This document shows positions 34,591 through 46,981 of a stretch of 64,000 bases of DNA, piece after piece. Numbering within the stretch: the first letter of the stretch is position 1; every line of letters begins with the position of its first letter. Source of the DNA: Gongronella butleri (lineage: Eukaryota > Mucoromycota > Mucoromycetes > Mucorales > Cunninghamellaceae); the NCBI GenBank assembly GCA_025201375.1, contig JAIWZP010000026.1, forward strand, positions 1-64,000, written 5' to 3'. The notes below the pieces were generated by a model. The model was not told where the DNA came from. It did not search any database and saw only the letters and a program-made list of their open reading frames with translations. The translations under genes were made by a program, and so were the position numbers.

Positions 34591-35757
34591 TTGACATGAA
34601 ATGGATGTCATTTTTAGGTTGTTTTTTTATTTTTCGCATAAAAGAAGGCTTAGACATAGAAGAAGAGGGCTGCATAGGGGTGGAAACAAACGGAGAGGGT
34701 GGCATAGGGCGCGCAGCAAGAGTGACGCGCGCTTTTTTTGGCGTTTTTTTTTTGGATTTTGGATTTTTTTTTCAAAGTAAAGCGACGAGAATCAAATAAA
34801 AAAAGAGGTGAACTCTGATCCAATAAATAAGGTGCTGAGAGAGAGAGAGACAGAGGGGGGACTCGGGTGATTATACAAAAAAAAGAGGTGAATAGATACA
34901 GACAGACAAGGAATAGCGGGGCAATACAGGAAAACGGCAGAAAAATAAAAAGATGCGCGGGGCGCATTCTTTTTTTTTTTTTCTGGCGGCGAGGATGCAT
35001 GACAGGACAGGAAATATAATACAAAACAGGGGAGGGGGGAATAAATAGTCATTATGCATACATAAATATGTATGAGAGGTATAAGTGGTGTGTGTGAGGG
35101 GGGGATTGCGAGAACGCGCAAAGCGTGGATGCGATAGAGGGGGAGGTTGAGTGCCAAAGAGTTTACATCCACTAGGACAACAACAACAACAAAAAGAGGG
35201 CGAGTCAGCATGCAAAGAACCAAAAGCACGCTGCTTCACGCTTTTGCGCGCTCAATTGTGTTACCTCGCTTCATTCCGCACGTATCAAACGCACGTCATC
35301 CTTGCCGCGACCCGTCCTCCGATGCAGACGCGCCATCCCATGATGTGTCATGGGAGCTGCATGTCCGCGGAGACAAAGAGAGGCGAGATCGGCGGGACCA
35401 ATGTTCCTTTTCTGCTTCCTGTGGACCACACAATGGCAAAACAAATCAGATCTCGCGATGCATGGGCTCGTTCCCCAGCTTACCATGACTTGACTTGCGA
35501 CGGGGGACGCGTGTTTCAAAAGACAATGGGTGTAAAAAGATGGCCAAACAAGGCTCGTGGATTATATCAGCTTGGAATCGGAGCCACGTAGAATGTGAAA
35601 AAGACAGCGAGTGAACGATGAGAATGCGAAAAAAAGGAGAGAGGGGTGGCGACGTGCCAGACAAAGAAGAAACAATGAAAAGAAAAAGAGGCGCGGCGAC
35701 CATCCGGGCAAATCCAAACGCGCTTTTTATACAATTCCGCGCTCCGCCCATCCCCCC

Positions 35758-35816
<59 letters not shown>

Positions 35817-36377
35817 AAAAACGATTCTGATACACTTGACATGTCAAAGTCGCCTAGCACACGCGCACAAAAAAAAAAAAAAAAAAATACACACACGACA
35901 CGCTCACCACATGGAAAACAAGGTTTGGCTGTTTTAGGCAGGCTCTTTTCATTCTGAAACGTGCAAAAAAGGGCTGATCAGATCACCGGCGCTAAATTCA
36001 AAAAAGACGAGTCACCACGGGGCATGGGAGGGAGGGGGGAGGGTGTCGAGCGGCGGCCACCAATGGCCAAATTTCTAATTCTACACGCAAACACCAATCT
36101 ATTAGATGTTTCCCCCATCTGCAAGAGGCCACAGCAACCCTTGTTGCCAATTGCATCAGGGACAAAAAAGGGGGAGTGTGGATGTGAGTGTGCGCGGAGG
36201 GGGGAAAAGGGCAATGACGAAAAAAAAAGGGGGGAATATGAAACAAAGGGCGAAAAGAGTGTGTTTGTGGGGGGGGATGAGGGGGGAATTGGGCGTGATG
36301 GATAGGCGATGCACGTTGTTGTGGCGACCGTGAGTTTTCCAGGTAGAAGCAAAATAATAAAAAAAAAAAACGGATGA
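34591..36377. other. Intergenic, purine-rich, no gene seen
   Basis: Convergent ends of the helicase and ARFRP1 genes lie 1.8 kb apart. The stretch is rich in GGGG/AAAA words and holds a 55-T run at 35760-35814 and an A run at 35870-35887. Short frames across it have no family resemblance. Confidence 0.5.
35760..35814. repeat. 55-base T homopolymer
   Basis: The longest homopolymer in the window. It is likely length-variable and a possible assembly weak point. Confidence 0.95.
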
Positions 36378-37529
36378 TCAGCGATAAATTGGCGGCCGAT
36401 TGATCTTGTTTCGGTGTAGTCGTTTGATTAACCAGTCGATGGCTTCATGTACTCCATTTCTACCAAAGAACTTTCCGTGTAAACAACAACACGCCCTCTT
36501 CCTCCCCCCTAAACACAAAAAAAAATAATAATAAACACGCGCGCGCGCGCCCGCTCGCCGCCCTTCTTACCCTGAGATGGCGCTGATCGGTAGCACCCGC
36601 GAATCACGTGCTCCCAGCTTGACGGCAATCTTGTTAAAGACTTCCTTGATGTCCTCCACGCGCAGCGCGTCGGGTATATCTTGTTTGTTTGCTAACATCA
36701 GAATCGGCACGCCTTCCACGAGATCATTCGTCACCATTGTCTCTAAAAGCAAGGCAATGTGCATGTGAGACGGATGCTTCCATTGTTTCCTTGCCCTTTC
36801 CTCTTCCCCCTTTTTTTCAAAACACGCGCATCCCCTCTCCGCATTTCGAGGGCAATGAAGTAGGGCGTGTCACATTTTGAGATTGGGCCCTGACAAAGCG
36901 GGTCTTTTTTTCTCCATTTTCCCCTTTTCTCGTGTTTTTCGCTTGCTTACCAAAGATATCTTTACATTCCTCCAGGCGCCGCTTGTCAGTCGAATCAACA
37001 ACAAAGAGGATCGCATGGCACTCGGTGTAGTAGCGTTCCCAAATCGATTGCAAGTCGCGCTGGCCGCCCAAATCCCAGAATTTCAGCTTGGACGATTGGA
37101 TCTCGATGCGACCAACTGATTAAAAAGCAATTGTCAGTGATGCCTCAGCAACAATCCTGGCGTTGCCCATGCACGTGGTCAATGCCCAATGACACCTCGG
37201 CTGCGCAACAGGCGCACACACACACACACACACACTTACTATTTAATCCGACCGTGGGCGCAATTCTTTCTGGTGGCAGACCCGGCACGTCCATATATGT
37301 TGATTTTATACGCTCCAGCAGTGTCTGTGGGTTGCGCGTGTGAAAAAGCAAATTGAGCAAAGTGAGTGGGTCGCCATGGCTCTTCTTTTCTGGCGAAAAA
37401 AAAAAACACAAAAACAAGTTGGTGTGCCCATCTTACCGTCTTTCCAGCATTGTCAAGACCAATGATAAGAATATTGTACTCTTCCTTTTGCGTCACGTAT
37501 TGGTAAAGTCCACTGAGCAGCGTGTACAT
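36378..37529 (-). CDS. ARFRP1/Arl3-type small GTPase
   Basis: Five exons (37529-37437, 37324-37240, 37115-36951, 36742-36571, 36459-36378) give 198 residues. P-loop GLDNAGKT (24-31), switch I Thr55 in PTVGLN, switch II WDLGGQ (73-78), NKQD and SAISG are all present. The start MYTLLSGLYQY lacks Gly2, so no myristoylation; ARFRP1 and yeast Arl3 are instead N-acetylated on such a Met-aromatic end and use it to reach the trans-Golgi, where they recruit Arl1 and golgins. A CA repeat lies in intron 2. An Arl2/Arl3 of the tubulin/cilium type is less likely, because those begin with Gly2. Confidence 0.93.
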
Positions 37530-39325
37530 AATCGCAACGAGACAAAAAACGAAAAAATACAAAAAAGAACAAGAGAAAGGGGTCGGCGCCGCGCCAACGG
37601 GAACCAAAATGCCAGAGCAAGGCATCCCACCTGCCGAAAGCGGATGTTCAATTGAATTATCGCATGAATTCGGGGAGCGAGAGGCGGCGCGCGACCGTCA
37701 TCTGGCCTGAAGCAGCCCACAAAAGTGGACCCGCTATAGTCAAAATCACGCAAAAGGACCATTCTGACTGCACCATGCTGCACCATGCGATTCTGAACTT
37801 CTAGTTGCATTTAATGCTGGAGTTTTTGCATGCGAATTCAAAGCAAAAAAGAGTCACGAGTCGCAAATTTCGAGAATAATCAAGTCTGCGCAAAACGCAC
37901 GCGAACAAAACTAGGCGAAGCGGACAATAGTTGATAATATACAATGACAGCCAGTCGAAATGCAGTATATGAACGGAAAATGGAGACAGTAGAAAAGGAA
38001 ATATGGGGTCCAAACAATCAGATTTTCAATTTTACGCGAAAACGACGCGTAATCGTCGAGTGGTACGAAATTCAACGCGTTGCTTTTTACAAATGAAAGA
38101 GGAGGAAGCAGACTTTCAATTGAGCCCCTCCGTGAGGCTCTGGGGGTACAGTTGGAGGCACGATGCCCATCAGAAATTTTATGTGGTGGACAGCAAAGAT
38201 TTTGCAAAAAAACCTCAATTCCGCATATCCTCCTCAGACTTGGAGGGACGGTACGCACCAAAAGGTAGTAACAGACGAGACAAGTTTCACGAGATTCTAA
38301 CTTGTGAATTTCGAGAAAATCGTGGTTTTGTGAGCTGAAGGCCTTACTTTCACATGCTCATCGCTCGACGACAAAACACGCTAGAGCCGATCTGTTGACG
38401 TTTTCTCGGTGAGAATCATTCAAAGTTTCATGTGAGTGCATTGCCCGGGGCAATGGTTGTGCGCGATTGAGAGTAATGACGCGCCGAAAACTCACTTCAA
38501 TAAACGCGGTTTCGGCGCGTCGCCATTCACGTGCGAAGCGCGTTCTCTTGAGATCACCGGCATCCACGTGTGCGCACGCTTAATAGAAGCGAGATATAAT
38601 CGTTTCAGGCCGGTAAAAGCACATCGTCGGTCGATGGCATTGAATTGAAAATCTTGTGTTTTCGTGCTCGTTTGTCCATTTTCTCTCCAACCAGCATAAC
38701 AACCCGCAACCTTACCCACACAAGAAATGATGAGAGCAATGCGCTCTTGCTACCCTCCAAGTTTCGCGGCGATACAGCGACATTTTTTGATTTTCGAAAA
38801 TTGGCCACGGGGTCATAGGGATTTTGGCCATATTTTATTCTTGCTGCTGCTCGCCATCTACGCGACCTAGAGACTCATGGATAGGCTCAAATGAAAGTCT
38901 GTCGCGTCCTTTATGCTACAGCGTGCGAATTCAGCCAATAGGCATTTAGGACGGTCCCCCAAAAAGCCGAAATGGACGATTTTTCGCCTTTGTGTATTTC
39001 ACACGCGTCTGATCATGTTGCTCCCGAATAAAACCGATACCATTCGAGAACCACGAAGTTGTATCATCATTTGGCTACGCAGAGAAGCACTTCATTTCCT
39101 TGTTGCTTCTCGAGCAATTTGCGTCTTTCGAATGAAACTGGAGACTTTTGGTTTCCTTGCTTTGAACAACGGCGCCACGAAGCCCCAGCAACCGGCGTGA
39201 TGGTGCCGCGACGGAAATTCTCGTCCTTTTGACCATGCTTTACCATGTCCTTGTCCAGGTCAATGCCCATAAAACGGAAATTGGACCCATTTCCAAATTT
39301 TTATTTGTATGATACATTTGCAAAT
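37530..39325. other. 1.8-kb desert between ARFRP1 and HIBADH
   Basis: No coding frame supported. It has CGAAAA-rich composition like 16.3-18.7 kb and 57.2-58.0 kb, and may hold unrecognised decayed repeats. Confidence 0.5.
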
Positions 39326-40635
39326 TTAAGCCGCGGTGCGCGCATTGTCGTCACCATCAATGGTCTCCTGCGAGTGATCCTCCATCCACTAGATGAAATA
39401 ATAAAAAGTGAGAAAAGTTGCATGGTAAAGCACTTTTTCATTTTTTTTCTCGATTTTTGTTAATTTTTCTTCTTTTTTTTTTTTTTTGGTACCTTGTAGA
39501 CGCTGGAAAAGTCGAGTCCGTCCCAATTCTCTGTGTTTGCCAAGTGGGCGTAGATTTGTTGGGCGGTTGCGCCGAGCGTGGGGTGGACCTGGACATCTTG
39601 TGCAGCCTTCATGGCGAGGCCGAGATCCTTTGCAATGAGGCGATTGACGAAGCCGCCGACGTAGTCGCGAGCGGCGGGGGCGTCGGGCAGGACACCGGGT
39701 GCGGGATTGTTGACTTCTGCGCTCCAGCAGCGGCCGGTGGATGTGTTGATGATGCTTGAGAGGAGTGCGGGGTCCAGGCCCAATTTCTTGCCGAGGAAGA
39801 GGGCTTCGGAGACGCCGATCATGGAAATGGCAAGGAGCATGTTGTTGCACAGTTTGGCGCCTTGGCCAGAACCATTGTGTCCGCAGTGCACCACATTCTT
39901 GCCCATGCAGCTCAACACGGGCTTCACCGCCTCGAATCCTTCCTTGGTGTTGCTGCCCACCATGAACGTCAACGTGCCCTTGTCAGCACCCATCGTACCA
40001 CCGCTCACAGGCGCGTCAACCGCAAGTGCGCCCTTGCTCATGATCAGCGCCGCCACATCCTTGGCAACCATCGGGTCAATCGTGCTCGAGTCTGCCAACT
40101 TGTGTCGGCTGTCCACCACCTTCTCAAGCTGACGGTACACACCTTCCACATGTGCAGACGCAGGCAGCATCGTCATGATCATCGACGAACGCTCAGCAAC
40201 CTCTTCCACAGACTTGGCAGCCTGAACCTCAGGGCACACCTTTTGAACAGCAGCAACCGCAGCTGCATTCACGTCAAACACAATAACCTTGCCGCTGTGC
40301 TTGGCAGCAAGATTACGCGTCATCCCGTGGCCCTAAAAGAAAATCGCGAAAAACAAAAATAAAACGCGTCAATTCCCGGAATTCATGGCACATCTACTCA
40401 TTGCATCGTCTTTGGCACTCTTTTTCATCATTTTTTTTTTTACCATGGCACCAAGACCAATGAAACCGACGGTCTCTTGCTGACGCGCTAAAAGAGAAAA
40501 AAAAGCCGCCCAAGGTGAGCAAAATGTGCTCAAAAAATCTGTCTTTCAAGACTGATTACCCATGGAGCTTGAAAAGTGGCGGTGCTGGTGCTTGAGAAGC
40601 GTGCGCATATGAGTAAATGGACGAGAGGATTGCAT
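39326..40635 (-). CDS. 3-hydroxyisobutyrate dehydrogenase, mitochondrial
   Basis: Exons 40635-40560, 40487-40444, 40332-39493 and 39388-39326 give 340 residues. The N-terminus MQSSRPFTHMRTLLKHQHRH is a basic presequence. The NAD-binding GFIGLGAMGHGM (33-44), the substrate loop DAPVSGGTMGADKGTL and the catalytic Lys in GSGQGAKLCNNM define the beta-hydroxyacid dehydrogenase family; the C-terminal KDLGLAMKAAQD is typical of HIBADH. It oxidises 3-hydroxyisobutyrate to methylmalonate semialdehyde in valine degradation in the matrix. A related tartronate or glyoxylate reductase is less likely given the presequence and C-terminus. Confidence 0.95.
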
Positions 40636-42254
40636 TGTAGAACAAGGATACAAAAAGTAAGCGAGAGAGGGGTGTAAATGGGTGTGTGAAAAAAAACAAG
40701 AGAAAAAAAGGGGGGGATGAGATGTGTGTGAGCCGCCTTTTTGAAAGACAGGCCACCCTTTTCGACGCCCAGTGTCTTGTTTCCCCCAGCGGCGTTTTTC
40801 CCACGGGCTGATTTCTCCTGAAATCTTAGCCGTGTTGGCCAAAAAGTAAGCTTTTTGCCCCCACATCTTTGAAACACAACGTGTACACCCCCTCGCTTTC
40901 CGTTTCTGAGGTGTGCGGCCAAATGGTTGTGCCAACGGCCCATTGCTGGTCGTGCTGCCAATGGCAGCCATCAAAGTACACTGCGCGGGGGAAGAAATAG
41001 GCGTCAATTGTGCACACGTTTGCCAGAATGGCACGTGTCAATGCCCGACACCGTTGCCCAATGACCGTGGAAAATGTGAGACGGAGACAAGCTGGCGATT
41101 TTCAATCATGGCCTAAAAAAGAAAGCAAAAGACGCGCTTTGACGCGTATCATTGCGCGTTTTTGCCATTTTTCGTTGTGTTGACGTGCCTCTCTGCGCGC
41201 TCACTACTTTTGCTCAAGTGAGCGAGTTGGCACGAGCAGCTTGTCCCACACTAAGTACATGCACTGTGTGAGAGACGGGCAGAGGATGAACTAGATGCAT
41301 CCATTTTTGTTTTCCCCAGAAATGATGCGTCAAGCGACCTCCGTGAGGCTTCTCAGCGAGCCTAGAGGGACGGCTCATCACCCTGACAAACGTCAAATCT
41401 CTCAAGGAGACAAGGCACTCAAAGACCGCGGCGTGACAAAACCAAAAGGGTCCTAATTCCTCATTTGCCGTGCTTTTCCCCACGCTGTTATTTCTGGTGA
41501 CCATCCTTGCTTCTCACGCAGCCACGCCAGCCCGGTCGCGTGAATTGTGGAACTTTTATTTCCCTTTTAGCATGTTTCCTTTGTTTGCAGTACTTTCTCG
41601 TTGCTCTAACGCGCCCCTGTCTACTTGCTGTTCCTGTTTCCTTCTCTTTTTGTACACTAATACTTGCCATGACCAAATAAAGGCTTTGTTATAACTTTTA
41701 ACGGGATGATACTTACTTAAGAGTCGCCATTGAGAAAAATCGCGTAAAAAACAGGGTTGGTGCATGGATGTCGTGGCCAGATTCGCATGGATTGCAACCG
41801 CGCGTGCCCGTAGCAGGTGTGTAAGTGAGGTTCAACGTGCTGGGCGCATTATTTTCACGTCTCAACTTGAAAATGGGCTCATTTTGAGAGAAAAAAAAAG
41901 CGCAGCAAGGCGCGACTGCGTGACATATGCCAGTGTCCATTTACATTACCAACGACACCCAAGCGCGTTTTTGGATGAAAGCTGGCCCTGCATGGTACAT
42001 TGCGAGGGGGGGGAAGAGAAAAGGTGGCCAATTGCACGATTTACGCACCGTGTCGGTGCATACTGCGTGGAACAAGGAGCACAAGTGGATCAATGGCATG
42101 AATTGGCGCGTCTCAGCGGGCAAGGCGTGCAAGGAAAAAGCAACAAACCGTGAAAATGGGTGATCTGCCAAAATCGGCTCAAGGCTGCCTTTTTTGACCA
42201 TTTTCTTTGTTTCTTTTTCTCTTTTTGATCTCGAAACCACACAACTTCCCAGCT
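40636..42254. other. Intergenic, no gene supported
   Basis: Divergent upstream regions of HIBADH and the KIAA1143-like gene. Short frames (for example minus 40826-41041 and plus 41927-42163) look coding-like in places but have no start/splice framework or family. Confidence 0.45.
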
Positions 42255-42863
42255 ATGCCGCCGAAAAAATCCATGACACCGCACCAGTACTCGCAAGGTC
42301 TCTCGTATGTCCATAAGGAACCTGCCTTTCTTGCGCGTCTAAAGGGCCAGACCGTCGAGAACGAGCGAGCCAAGCGCAAGTTTGCCGACTACGAAGATGG
42401 GCAAGACGACGACGATGTCGACGAGCTGGAGGGCGCTCAAGTGGTTGAACTTGACAAGCAAGGACGAGGTATATTTGAAGAATAATCAAAAAAAAAGTGT
42501 CGTGCACACGAATTGTCGCGCATACGCGGTCCATTCGCGGTTTTCTTGGCTGCTCACGCCTGTGTGCCCTTTTATTTAGAGGTGCACAAGGACGTTGGTG
42601 AGCCCGAGGACGAGGCGGAAAACGCCGATGACGCAGAAAACAAAGACGACGACTCAGCGCCGGCCGTCGATGAGAATGGGCGGCTACTTTTCCGCGCCAA
42701 AAAGAAAAAGACAGGCAAGCAATCGGTCGAGGATGCCATTGCGGCGCACAAAAAGGAGAGCGGCAAGGACAAGGACTCGAAGAACCACGACGACAAGCCA
42801 AAGAAAAAGAAGAAAAAGACAAAGGCGCCTGTCGCGCTCTCGTTTGATCCGGACGATGAATGA
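42255..42863 (+). CDS. KIAA1143/DUF4604 family protein
   Basis: Two exons (42255-42468, 42580-42863) give 165 residues. The order LSYVHKEPAFLARLKGQ near the N-terminus, an acidic middle, GRLLFRAKKKKTGKQ, a Lys-rich tract and the closing LSFDPDDE is that of KIAA1143 (DUF4604). The protein is mostly charged and probably disordered. It lacks a signal peptide or membrane segment, and the Lys tracts suggest a nuclear location. No molecular function is established for the family. Confidence 0.85.
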
Positions 42864-43510
42864 AGCATGCAAGGGGCATCAAGACGCGCCGCTCAATCCT
42901 GTAGATACCGGTATTCGCTCATTTGTAAATATTCCACGGTCCATTTTTGCATTAAAAAAAAAACAAGTGAAATGAATCAACGCTTCTGGTCGGAGCGATC
43001 CCCATTGAATTTAAGTTTAATTGGTCGTGATGGATGATTGAATGAGGCAATTTATTACTTGGTGCAGCACCAGAGCAAAGGGGAGAAACCTTGTCAAAGT
43101 GGGGAAAAGGGGGTTTTATGCTTTCATCATTATTTTACAGGGAGAAGCACATGGAGGGACTATATCATAGAAAGAAAAAAAGAAATAAGCGGCCACAAAC
43201 GGCATTGGACCGCCGCGGGGCGACGTGATTACTTGACAAAAAAAAAAAAAAAAAGCTGGGCGGGCATCAATGAAAGAAACCAAAGAAAACACCTTTGGCA
43301 AGTGTACATGGTGATTGGATGCGGATCAAGAACAAAAATAGCCTACGCGCGGCACGAATTGGGCACGACGACAGCGGGCTCCACCAATGAAGGCAGCCAT
43401 TCAAATCCCGCTCGAAATCATCATTTCGATGGAAAATGGCTCTCTTTGGCCTTTTTGTTTCTCGTTTCTCTTTTTGTTCCTTGTTTTTTATTTTTTTGGT
43501 TTTACTTTAG
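42864..43510. other. Intergenic, upstream region of the kinase gene
   Basis: No gene seen. A T-rich run (about 43440-43510) precedes the kinase start codon. The attaaaaaaaaa near 42950 is a plausible poly(A) region for the preceding gene. Confidence 0.5.
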
Positions 43511-45570
43511 ATGATATCCACGTCAAGTTTCCCGGCGAGCCCTCCACCTAGCTATCAGCCGGGCTCTACAACGTCGTCGTCGCTTTTATGGAACAAAGCG
43601 GCCACAGACCCGCTTGCCACTGCTATGGTCAGACTGCCCACAGGCTCACGCTCGGCCTCCACGCCCACACGCTCTCCCGTACCCGTATCCTTATCACCCA
43701 CGCCGTCCAAGGACTCACAAATCCAGCAAAACCAGCAGCCACAGCCTCCACAGCAGCAATTGGCTACAACGACTGCTTCGTCGCTTGGGTCCGCGTCGTC
43801 GTCCACGTCCCTGTCGACGTCGTCCTCGTCCTCAACGTCGTCCTCGTCCACCACCACGACGCGCACGTCCGCCTATGCCGTGCAAAAGGAGCAGGTCCAG
43901 GTCGGCCCGTCACATTTTCGCAAAATCCGCATTCTCGGCAAGGGCGACGTTGGCCGCGTCTATCTGGTCGAAGACAAGGAATCAAAGCAGCTTTACGCCA
44001 TGAAAGGTATTTAAAAATGGGCTACAAAAAAGGAAGCACCCAGATCAACGTGGAAATTCACTTTATTTTTTTTTTTTTTTGTCAGTGCTCAATAAGAAAG
44101 AGATGATCAAGCGTAACAAAGTGAAGCGAGTGATGGCCGAGCAAGCAATCTTGTCCATGTCGCATCACCCTTTTATTGTGCCATTGCATCATTCTTTCCA
44201 AAGCACCGACTATCTCTATTTTTGCCTTGAATATTGTGTTGGCGGCGAATTCTTTCGAGGTAAAAAGAGCAAAGCACCAAGACGGTGGCCCGTGAGCTCA
44301 ATTTCCCCTCCTTTTTTTCCCCTTCTCATTAGCGCTGCAGCAGCGGCCCGGCAAGGTGCTCAAGGAACATGAGGCTCGCTTTTACGCTGCAGAGGTTATT
44401 GCTGCCTTGGAATACCTGCACTTGCACGGCCTCATTTATCGGTAAAAAAAAAAAAAAAAAAAAAAGGGCTGCCACCAAGATCCCCTTGTACTCACGTCTC
44501 TGCCCTTGCCTTTTGATGCCATTTTTAGCGACCTGAAACCAGAAAGTAAGCCTCGTTCAAAAGCCAATGCGCATGAATTCATTCTAACCTGCTTCTTTTT
44601 ATAGACATCTTGCTCCACCAAAGCGGCCATCTGATGCTCTCTGATTTTGATTTGTCGGTGCGATCGCCAGCCGTGAAATCACCTACCATTGTGCAGTCCA
44701 ATTCGGCCTCGGCATTGCTCTTCTCGGTAAAAACGAGAAAAAAAACACAAACACACGATGACACGTGCTTGCAAGGCCCCTAACACGCACCCTTTTTTTA
44801 TTTTCTTTGGTTTTTATAGCAACAACCCATGCTCGATACGCGGTCGTGCTCCAATGTGCGTACAAATTCGTTTGTTGGCACCGAGGAATACATCAGCCCC
44901 GACATTTTGCGCGGCGAGGGCCACACGTCGGCCGTGGATTGGTGGACCCTTGGGATTTTGCTGTTTGAGATGCTGTACGGGTACACGCCTTTCAAAGGCG
45001 CGAGTCGGAATGATACCTTTGACCGCATCTTGTCGCTGCCTCTGTCGTTCCCGTATTTTGGCGCGAATCCGTACTTTAACGGACCAGACACGTCCAGTGC
45101 GTGCAAATCGTGCATTCGCAAGCTCTTGCACAAGAACGAGCACAAGCGCCTCGGGTCGCGCGCAGGCGCAAGCGAAGTCAAGGCGCATGCGTTCTTCAAA
45201 CCCGTGAATTTCGCCCTTCTTCGTCACATGCGCCCGCCCATCTTGCCGTCGCGCCACCACAAACCCATTGATGCCGTCCACTTCAAGGACGTCAAGGAAA
45301 GCTCAAGCTTTGAGATCCCACAGCACGACCATACCCCGTCCTCCTCCTCGTCTTCACAAGACGCGCCCGCGTCACCCACACCTGGACCCCACAAAGCGCC
45401 CGCCTCGTCCCCCGGAAAGACAGACGAGCACCATGATCCTTTTGCTGATTTTGACTCGGGTAAAGCGATGGACACCAAAAAAAGGAGGTTTAATCATGCG
45501 ACTCACTCTTTTTTTTTTTTTTTTTACTTTTTTTCATACCATAGTGACGCTGATTCGACCCAGTCATTAG
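43511..45570 (+). CDS. AGC-family flippase kinase Fpk1/NRC-2
   Basis: Seven exons (43511-44006, 44086-44259, 44333-44441, 44529-44545, 44605-44726, 44820-45459, 45545-45570) give 527 residues. A Ser/Thr/Gln/Pro-rich N-terminus (1-135) precedes the kinase domain with [13 protein letters not shown], Lys165, YRDLKPEN (catalytic Asp261) and LSDFD in place of DFG, the hallmark of the NRC-2/Fpk1/phototropin branch. [15 protein letters not shown] marks the activation segment, and the tail ends [12 protein letters not shown]. Yeast Fpk1/2 phosphorylate the P4-ATPase flippases Dnf1/Dnf2 and so control lipid asymmetry and polarity. Exon 4 is a 17-nt microexon carrying the catalytic loop. Confidence 0.95.
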
Positions 45571-46055
45571 AGATTTTCATCCTAGAAAACTTGATTCCCT
45601 CCTGCACCAACCTCTATATACAATCGCCAATGGCGCCCCTTCCTTACCCTTTGTATTCTTAATAAAGTAATTTGCGCTTTTTCACTTCATTTTCCATGTC
45701 ATTACGCCTCCTGTCTCCCGCGTGGCGTGTCTCATGCGCGCGCCCGTGTGTATCCATGTGCGCCCATGTGCGCAAAAGAGGGCCGGCCCTGCGGCAAGAA
45801 AAAAGGGGGACCACGCCCGCTTTTTTTATTTTTTCTTCTTTTTTTGGGTGCCTAGAGTCTGAGCTTTGTTTCCCGCGCGCCGTCACAATGGTGTGTGGGG
45901 GGACGGGGCGGCCAGTCGATCTTGGCACCACCCGCCCTATAAAAAAAATGCGCCCAGCAAAAAAAAAAAAAGTCTGGTTCTCTTCTTCCTCTTTCTTGTT
46001 TGCTTTTTTTTTTTTCCTCCACCCCCACGCTCTCTTCCTTTAGATCACTATTATC
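45571..46055. other. Short intergenic with poly(A) signal at 45661-45666
   Basis: AATAAA lies 91 bp after the kinase stop. The rest, T- and C-rich toward 46055, is the probable promoter of the phosphatidylserine synthase gene. Confidence 0.6.
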
Positions 46056-46981
46056 ATGGGCAAAGACGACGATAAAAAGGCCAAGACTGTCGAGCATAAG
46101 CACTTTTCGCTTGTCAGGTAAAAGAAAATAGAAAAAAAGACGTCAAAAGGGGGCGTTTTCGGCCTAGCCCCCCGTGTTTCTTGCCCGCTTGTCGTGGGCC
46201 TAAGCTGAACCATGTTTTTCTGGGCATCATAGGAACTTTTACCTCGCCGATGTGATTACGCTGATGAACGGTGTTTGCGGCGTGCAATCGATTTTTGCGT
46301 CGATGCGCTATCTCGTGTCCAATGATGTCAGCGACTTGTATTCGGCCATGACATTCATGCCTTTTGGCATGCTGTTTGATTTCTTTGACGGCCGTGTCGC
46401 ACGTTGGCGCAACAATTCCTCGTTATTGGGCCAGGAGCTCGACAGCCTGGCTGATTTGGTAAGAAACAAATCCCTCTGTGCATTTTAGATCCATCCTTGC
46501 CTAAGCTTATTTTATCTTTTTAGATCTCGTTTGGCATGGCACCTGCCGCGCTTGCTTATGCTGGTAAGCAAATGGCTAGCCCCATGCCGGCCTAATTCAT
46601 CGCGCAAAAGCTCATCTTTCCTCTTCTTTTTTTTTTTCGTGCGTGTTTCTAGTGGGTATGCGAACGTATATGGACACGGTGGTGTTGACGTACTTTGTGT
46701 GCTGTGGTATTGCTCGTCTTGCGCGATTCAATGCGTCTGTGGCGCTCCAGCCCAAGGATGCTTCCGGCAAAGTCGCCTATTTTGAGGGCACGCCGATCCC
46801 AACGTCGCTGTCGCTCGTGGCCATCCTGGCCTATTTCGTCACGCATGATCGCTACCTCACCTCATTACCCGGTCAACTGATCGCCTTTGCTGACGGATGG
46901 GAATTGCATCCTTTGGTCTTGATTTATGCTGTCAGCGGCACATTGATGATCAGCAAGACCCTGCGCATTCCCAAGCCCTAG
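46056..46981 (+). CDS. CDP-diacylglycerol-serine O-phosphatidyltransferase (phosphatidylserine synthase)
   Basis: Four exons (46056-46117, 46233-46458, 46524-46563, 46653-46981) give 218 residues. The CDP-alcohol phosphatidyltransferase signature D-x2-DG-x2-AR-x8-G-x3-D-x3-D is complete at residues 70-95 (DFFDGRVAR...[10 protein letters not shown]). Several hydrophobic segments and a [20 protein letters not shown] lead fit yeast Cho1, which makes phosphatidylserine from CDP-diacylglycerol and serine in the [12 protein letters not shown] and the cytosolic charged N-terminus ([10 protein letters not shown]) are also typical. Phosphatidylinositol synthase has a similar motif but lacks the GTPIP block. 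Confidence 0.93.

Noticed and set aside
40826..41041. Minus frame ending AKSLLFGQHG upstream of HIBADH
   Set aside because: It has no start context, no homologous motif and no acceptor to a downstream exon.
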